DNA of 64,000 bases from Flaccisagitta enflata. Its lineage: Eukaryota > Chaetognatha > Sagittoidea > Aphragmophora. Shown here in pieces: positions 59,452 to 64,000 of this stretch. Both the position numbers and the translations under genes were made by a program. The first letter of the stretch is position 1, and each line of letters starts with the position of its first letter. The notes below the pieces were generated by a model. The model was given only the letters and a program-made list of their open reading frames with translations, was not told the origin of the DNA and made no database searches. Location: contig OZ231127.1 of assembly GCA_965153355.1 (NCBI GenBank), positions 1,736,001-1,800,000 of the forward strand, given 5' to 3'.

Positions 59452-59779
59452 CAAGGCCGTATACACGGCAGCATTAGTCGCGGACGGGTTGGCAGGAGCG
59501 GAAAAAGTCAAAAAAACAACTTTGTGACGGACCGACCAATGGACGGACGGACGGACCGACGGACCAACAAGGCCGGATACACGGCTACCCCAGTCGCGTG
59601 CGGGTGGGCAGGGGCCATATTTGAGGTCAGTGGAGCATTTGGGCAGGAGCGGTATAGCCAAAAACCCCATAGACGCTGAAAAAGTAAAGTGTGACCGACA
59701 GACGGACCAACGGACCGACGGACCGACAAAGCGTAGCACGCGACTAAAAAGTGGGTTATATAGTCGCGTGTCCACGACT
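59452..59779 (+). mobile_element. A-family element hosting another A element
   Basis: Outer copy: CAAGGCCGTATACACGGCAG, GTTGGCAGGAGCGG and a GGACGGACGGACCGACGG array before the insertion. GTGGGTTATATAGTCGCG with the hairpin AGTCGCGTGTCCACGACT follows it. Confidence 0.9.
59568..59745 (+). mobile_element. A-family element, complete, nested in an A element
   Basis: CAAGGCCGGATACACGGCTA to the end GCGTAGCACGCGACT before AAAAA. It inserted beside the tetramer array of the outer copy at an AA. Confidence 0.9.
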
Positions 59780-59877
59780 GAAAATACAAAATTTTGATTT
59801 TGGCTAGAGATGGAAAATCATTCTCAAGGGTTAATCAAGATTCAAGACATTCTCTTAGCTGCTTTACATTCATGAAA

Positions 59878-59930
59878 CAAGGCCGGATACACGGCAATCT
59901 AGTCGCGGACGGTTGGGCAGGAGCAATTAG
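59878..59930 (+). mobile_element. A-family 5' fragment
   Basis: CAAGGCCGGATACACGGCAA then GTCGCGGACGGTTGGGCAGG, truncated after about 50 bp. ATTTATGG-type short repeats follow to 60120. Confidence 0.7.
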
Positions 59931-60143
59931 ATATATCATACCCCCGCAGAATTTGATAATTTATGGCCATTTTATGGGTCATTTTTTATGAAATCTTAAA
60001 AAATACTCAAAAAATTTGCATAAATTTATGGTATTTTATTAAGCATAAATCATGGCCCAAAAAACGCCATGAATTTATGGGCAATAGGTACCAATAGATT
60101 TATGAAATTTTTTCTATAAATTTATGCAGAAAACATATGATTT

Positions 60144-60224
60144 TACAATAACAACAGCGACAACAAAAACAACAAAAACAACAAAAAAAGCAACAGTAAC
60201 AACAACAACAGCAACAACAACAGC

Positions 60225-60295
<71 letters not shown>

Positions 60296-60306
60296 AAAGC
60301 AACAGT

Positions 60307-60400
<94 letters not shown>

Positions 60401-60402
60401 GC
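60144..60402. repeat. (CAA)n array
   Basis: Nearly pure CAA with scattered CAG and AAA triplets. Confidence 0.96.
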
Positions 60403-60405
60403 AAC

Positions 60406-60480
<75 letters not shown>
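60406..60480. repeat. (CT)n microsatellite
   Basis: Directly adjoins the CAA array. Confidence 0.96.
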
Positions 60481-60484
<4 letters not shown>

Positions 60485-60554
60485 ATATATAAGTCATGTA
60501 ACCGACAGTTGCTTCCCGCATTGATGAGCCAAATCCTGTCACTACGATTGAGAC

Positions 60555-60770
60555 TTGAACAAGGCAATCCGGTAACCCGATGCGTCCTCCGCGGCTATCC
60601 AACGTGGATCTGCATGTGATTTTAAAACAGGCGTCAATAGACTGACGGACCAACCAATGGATCAACGGACCGACGGACGTATGCTGGTTATAGTTGGTCA
60701 GGGATTGGTTGGTCTCCGCTCTTGATCAGACAGACCCTCTTAAAGAGAATCGATGATGTATCTGTAAAGT
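60555..60770 (+). mobile_element. C-like element, degraded
   Basis: GAACAAGGCAATCCGG at one side, GGACCAACCAATGG and CGGACCGACGGACG tetramers, and CTCTTAAAGAGAATCGATGA at the other. Confidence 0.5.
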
Positions 60771-60936
60771 TACATTACATTACTCGATATTAATTTTTCA
60801 ATGTTTATGTTTTTATGAGGAATGTGAGATCTTGTAATTCCCTCGATTTATAAACAATGAGATCGTTGCATTGGTCAGATAAAGGGCAGTCTTAACATAA
60901 CATGCCCGGTCGCTGGTTATGTTTCTGTTCATGACT

Positions 60937-60956
60937 CAGGCGTGTATAAAGTTGAG

Positions 60957-60957
<1 letters not shown>
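60937..60957. mobile_element. G-family terminus abutting the GTT array
   Basis: CAGGCGTGTATAAAGTTGAG at 60937-60956 is identical to the left end of the G element at 61567 but runs straight into (GTT)n. Confidence 0.75.
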
Positions 60958-61009
<52 letters not shown>

Positions 61010-61012
61010 TTT

Positions 61013-61100
<88 letters not shown>

Positions 61101-61384
61101 AATTGTTATTGTTTTGGTTGAAATTGTTGTTGTATGGTGAGCGGTTTGTTGTTGTTGTTGTTGTTGTTGTTATTGTTATTGTTTTTGTCATTGTTATTGT
61201 TATTGTTATTGTTATTGTTATTGTTGCTGTTGCTTCTGCTGTTGCTGTTGTTATTGTTGTTGTTGTTGTTGTTGTTGTGATTGTGGTGGTTGTTGTTGTT
61301 GTTGCTGTTTGTTGTTGTTGTTGCTGGTTGTTGTTGTTGTTGCTGGTTGTTATTGTTGTTGCTGGTTGTTGTTGTTGTTGTTGC

Positions 61385-61445
<61 letters not shown>

Positions 61446-61466
61446 ATTATTGTTATTGTTGTTGTT

Positions 61467-61560
<94 letters not shown>
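60957..61560. repeat. (GTT)n array with ATT/GCT variants, about 600 bp
   Basis: Two long GTT blocks (to about 61100 and from 61148) are separated by GGTTGAAATTGTTG and a short unique piece. Open frames in all phases are poly-Val, poly-Leu, poly-Cys or, on the minus strand, poly-Asn or poly-Gln. Confidence 0.96.
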
Positions 61561-61562
<2 letters not shown>

Positions 61563-61566
61563 ATTG

Positions 61567-61875
61567 CAGGCGTGTATAAAGTTGAGCATTCCTCGCCCCC
61601 CGGCGGGGGGAATAAAATCAAAGGGTTTGGAGATGGGGAAAAGAAGAAAAAAGAAAATTTTTGAGGATTTAACACTTTTGGTAGTTCCAAATGATAGTTT
61701 CTAATTACTACAACACATTCTAACACTATTTAAACCTATAATGTACTGTTTTATTGCTTTGTGGGAAAGAACCTCATAGATTTTGTAACTCGACGCGGCG
61801 CGTCGGGGGAAGAATATCAAAGGCAGAGGGGGGGGGGAAATAAAATCAAAAGCCGCTCAATTATATACACCCCTG
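61567..61875. mobile_element. G-family hAT-like MITE, copy 3
   Basis: Ends CAGGCGTGTATAAAGTTGAG and, mirrored, CTCAATTATATACACCCCTG. Flanking 8-mers TTATATTG and TAATATTG differ at one base, consistent with an old 8-bp duplication. A GC-rich hairpin CCCCCCGGCGGGGGG is near the left end. Confidence 0.85.
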
Positions 61876-63028
61876 TAATATTGTTGTTGTTGTTGTTGTT
61901 ATGGTTAATATTGTAGTTAATGTTATTATTGTCGTTGTTGATTTGGGATAGCTACTAATCATAACAGTGATTTGGTTGTATTCTAGCCCACTCTTTTGTG
62001 AGTTTACCGTAATCAAACTAAAATCGATTTAGTTGTTGATGAAACTATGTTTTATAGATTTAGTTTCTTAGGCTTTTAGAAAACTCTGGGCTCACCTGTG
62101 GCTGCAAAGCAAGATGTTTGCTCATCATGAAATAAGAATTGTAATCAAAGGTTAAGCACTATGTCTCAAGGAAAGCTAAAGGAATGCTTATCTTTTATTG
62201 TTTCTCTGGGTGAAGTGCTTAGAGACAGACACAGTGACATACAATATAATAGTGTCTTTATGAAAGCATCTTATGGTATTCTTAGTACTTTTGAATAGTA
62301 TTCAAACAACTACTGACCCAAAAACCTATATTACTAGCGATATATACTACAATACATTCTAACACTATTCAAACCTATAATTGAGGTGAATTTTGCTATT
62401 TCTAAGGATAGCTGTGAGGGGTCCGGATGAAACATCAGTTAGAGCTCCCAAGGCTCTTGTCCTTATTGTCGATTTTTTGTTATAAAGTAATGTTGTCCAA
62501 CTCCATACATATGAGAATTCTCAGAACACTCGTTGCTTAGGTGAAGCTTATATTGTTTTAGTCTTATCCAGATTCAATTTTTTTTCAAGATCATTTTTTT
62601 TTTGATTGAAAAACTAGAATAGTCTGTCACTCCTTAGGTTGAAAAGGGAAAAAAATACTCTACTGGAATCCTTATTGGATAACCCATTCAGACAAGTATT
62701 TTGACCAGCCAAAGCAAGAAAAGAAATAAATCAAAGGTAAATAAAACAATTATGAGAGTGAGGTTCATTATTTCAGATGCATAAAAAATGATCGGTGAAA
62801 TCTGTAGACCTCACATTTTTACTTTTGTATTTGAACTAAAGTCGCTTAAATTCACTGAGGAGAAAAAAAGAGAAAATAGAAAGTAATCCAAAGAATATGG
62901 TTCTTTCACCGAGATGCACTATATGAATTGTGAAATAGAAGCGGAGAGAAAGCAGATATTTCGGAAATGGCATAGCAATCAACCGCTTCCTCATACTAAT
63001 TTTTTTCCAGTCCGCTTGATTGCTTTTT
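61876..63028. other. No gene seen
   Basis: AT-rich DNA. ACATTCTAACACTATT near 62350 repeats a phrase from the G interior (61714), so a G fragment may be present. Confidence 0.5.
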
Positions 63029-63289
63029 AGTTGCGGTCGCGCAACTGTATAAGAAACTTTGTCGGTCCATCGGTTCGTCAGTCCGTTGCAACGGACTGAC
63101 GAACCGATGGTACTTTGGTCCAGTGGTCCATGACAATCGAGTTGAAAATTACAAAAACGCAAATTTTTGATGCTGCAGCTGATCTGGTTTGTGTTCGTGA
63201 GTGTGTATGGGGTGGGCGAGGGTGTAGATGGGGGTTGCATGCCCCTGCCCATCTTGCCGCAAAGATATTGTGTCCCTCCGGGTCACTTG
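63029..63289 (-). mobile_element. A2-variant element with a 44-bp palindrome
   Basis: The hairpin AGTTGCGGTCGCGCAACT, a tetramer array turned into a perfect palindrome (63067-63110), a G-rich interior, and the end CTCCGGGTCACTTG before TT. Confidence 0.85.
63067..63110. repeat. Perfect 44-bp palindrome
   Basis: CCATCGGTTCGTCAGTCCGT then TG, followed by the exact reverse complement, with no loop. It lies where A2 copies at 8086 and 22388 have a one-directional tetramer array. Confidence 0.95.
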
Positions 63290-63655
63290 TTAATTCTTAA
63301 TGTTCTTGACACGAGTGTAAACGAGTTTTCATTATCACTATTAAAGTATTATTTGCGTCAAATATGAATATAATTTGTAGAACGAGCGAAACAAATCCTT
63401 TTTTGTCCAATAAAAAAGATATTTAAGTCATAATCTTCAAACTTAAATCACTTATAGGGCAGATAATAATGACTGAACATAACCCAAAAGAATCAATTCT
63501 TATATAGAATAACTACGACGATTACGATCAAGTTTATTGATTGATGATGTATCGTAACATCTGTCGCACAATTATTGATAAAAGGACCTGAGGCTATCAT
63601 ATTTCAACTAACGCATTTGGATTTGAATGAATTTTACCATTAGCTAGAGCATAAA
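63290..63655. other. No gene seen
   Basis: AT-rich unique DNA. Confidence 0.5.
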
Positions 63656-63849
63656 CAAGGCTGGATACACGGCTACCAAAGTCGCGTGCGGGTGGGCAGG
63701 GGCCATATTTGAGGTCACCAGACCATTTGGAAGGAGCAGTGAGGTCAAAGAAATAAAATCATAAAAAAAATAAAGTGTGACTGACCAACCAACCGACCAA
63801 CCGACCAATGGACGGACAAAGGGGGTTGTAGAGTCGCGTGCACGCAACT
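63656..63849 (+). mobile_element. A-family element, complete
   Basis: CAAGGCTGGATACACGGCTA to the hairpin AGTCGCGTGCACGCAACT before AAAAAA, with AA before the start. The array is CCAACCGACCAACCGACC. Confidence 0.9.
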
Positions 63850-64000
63850 AAAAAAGCTTTATTTTGCTCATGAATCTCATTTGAATAGATACAGGTTAAG
63901 TCGAGTTATGCAAAACATGTGACACCCTCCCCAAAAAAACGCTTTAAAATTACAAAAAAATACCCTATTATTTTCAAAAGCAAATCATTTCTGAAAGAAA

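Overview
This is nuclear DNA from a eukaryote that is almost entirely non-coding. Splice-site sequences, an intron-containing gene for a secreted peptide, AATAAA signals, long microsatellites and many small DNA transposons suggest an invertebrate animal. The sequence itself does not fix the phylum, and I leave the organism open.

Only one protein-coding gene is convincingly supported: a two-exon (plus unseen first exon) gene at 34340-35021. It encodes a secretory-type precursor with two long Asn tracts, each directly after a Lys-Arg site, and two cysteine modules of similar spacing. A 164-bp intron made of TTCA-like repeats must be removed to join the two cysteine modules in frame. Two decayed Tc1-type transposase ends (50465-50569 and 50686-50970) and two weak exon-like stretches (26744-26985 and 42419-42600) are the only other coding traces.

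The rest is repeats. Short tandem repeats such as (CT)n, (GA)n, (CA)n, (CAA)n, (GTT)n, (GAAA)n and (TTCA)n cover many kilobases. Minisatellites occur with units of about 15, 18, 33, 36, 38, 46 and 63 bp. Between them sit interspersed elements of at least a dozen families. The most abundant, called A, C and D here, share a plan: one end CAAGGCC, CAAGCCC or CAGGTCG; a variable array of GGAC/GACC-type tetramers or GGCCT-type units; and a hairpin at the other end. They lie between AA/TT dinucleotides. This plan resembles non-autonomous Helentron-type rolling-circle elements such as Drosophila DINE-1. Terminal-inverted-repeat (TIR) elements include a TACTATCT family of Tc1 type (L) at 39285, 40595, 50077, 53363 and 56921, a hAT-like element with a perfect 8-bp target duplication (22633-24321), a Mutator-like element with a perfect 9-bp duplication (27025-27539), CAGGGGTG-ended hAT-like elements (G), TAA-flanked Harbinger-like elements (B) and several long foldbacks.

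Layout: 1-4.8 kb, a large inverted repeat with a D insertion; 5-12 kb, microsatellites and A, B, C, D and E elements; 12.3-13.6 kb, an A element split by D and H; 14-20 kb, polypurine tracts, an 18-bp minisatellite and a CAA array; 20-26 kb, foldbacks, the hAT-like element with nested A copies, and C elements; 26-33 kb, Mutator-like, pogo-like and Harbinger-like elements and a 38-bp satellite; 33-36 kb, the peptide gene; 36-44 kb, minisatellites and a multi-level nest of elements; 44-57 kb, mixed elements, L copies and transposase relics; 57-64 kb, mostly unique AT-rich DNA with CAA/GTT arrays and further A copies. Several insertions can be read against uninterrupted copies of their host element in this same window, which gives exact element ends and a relative order of insertion.
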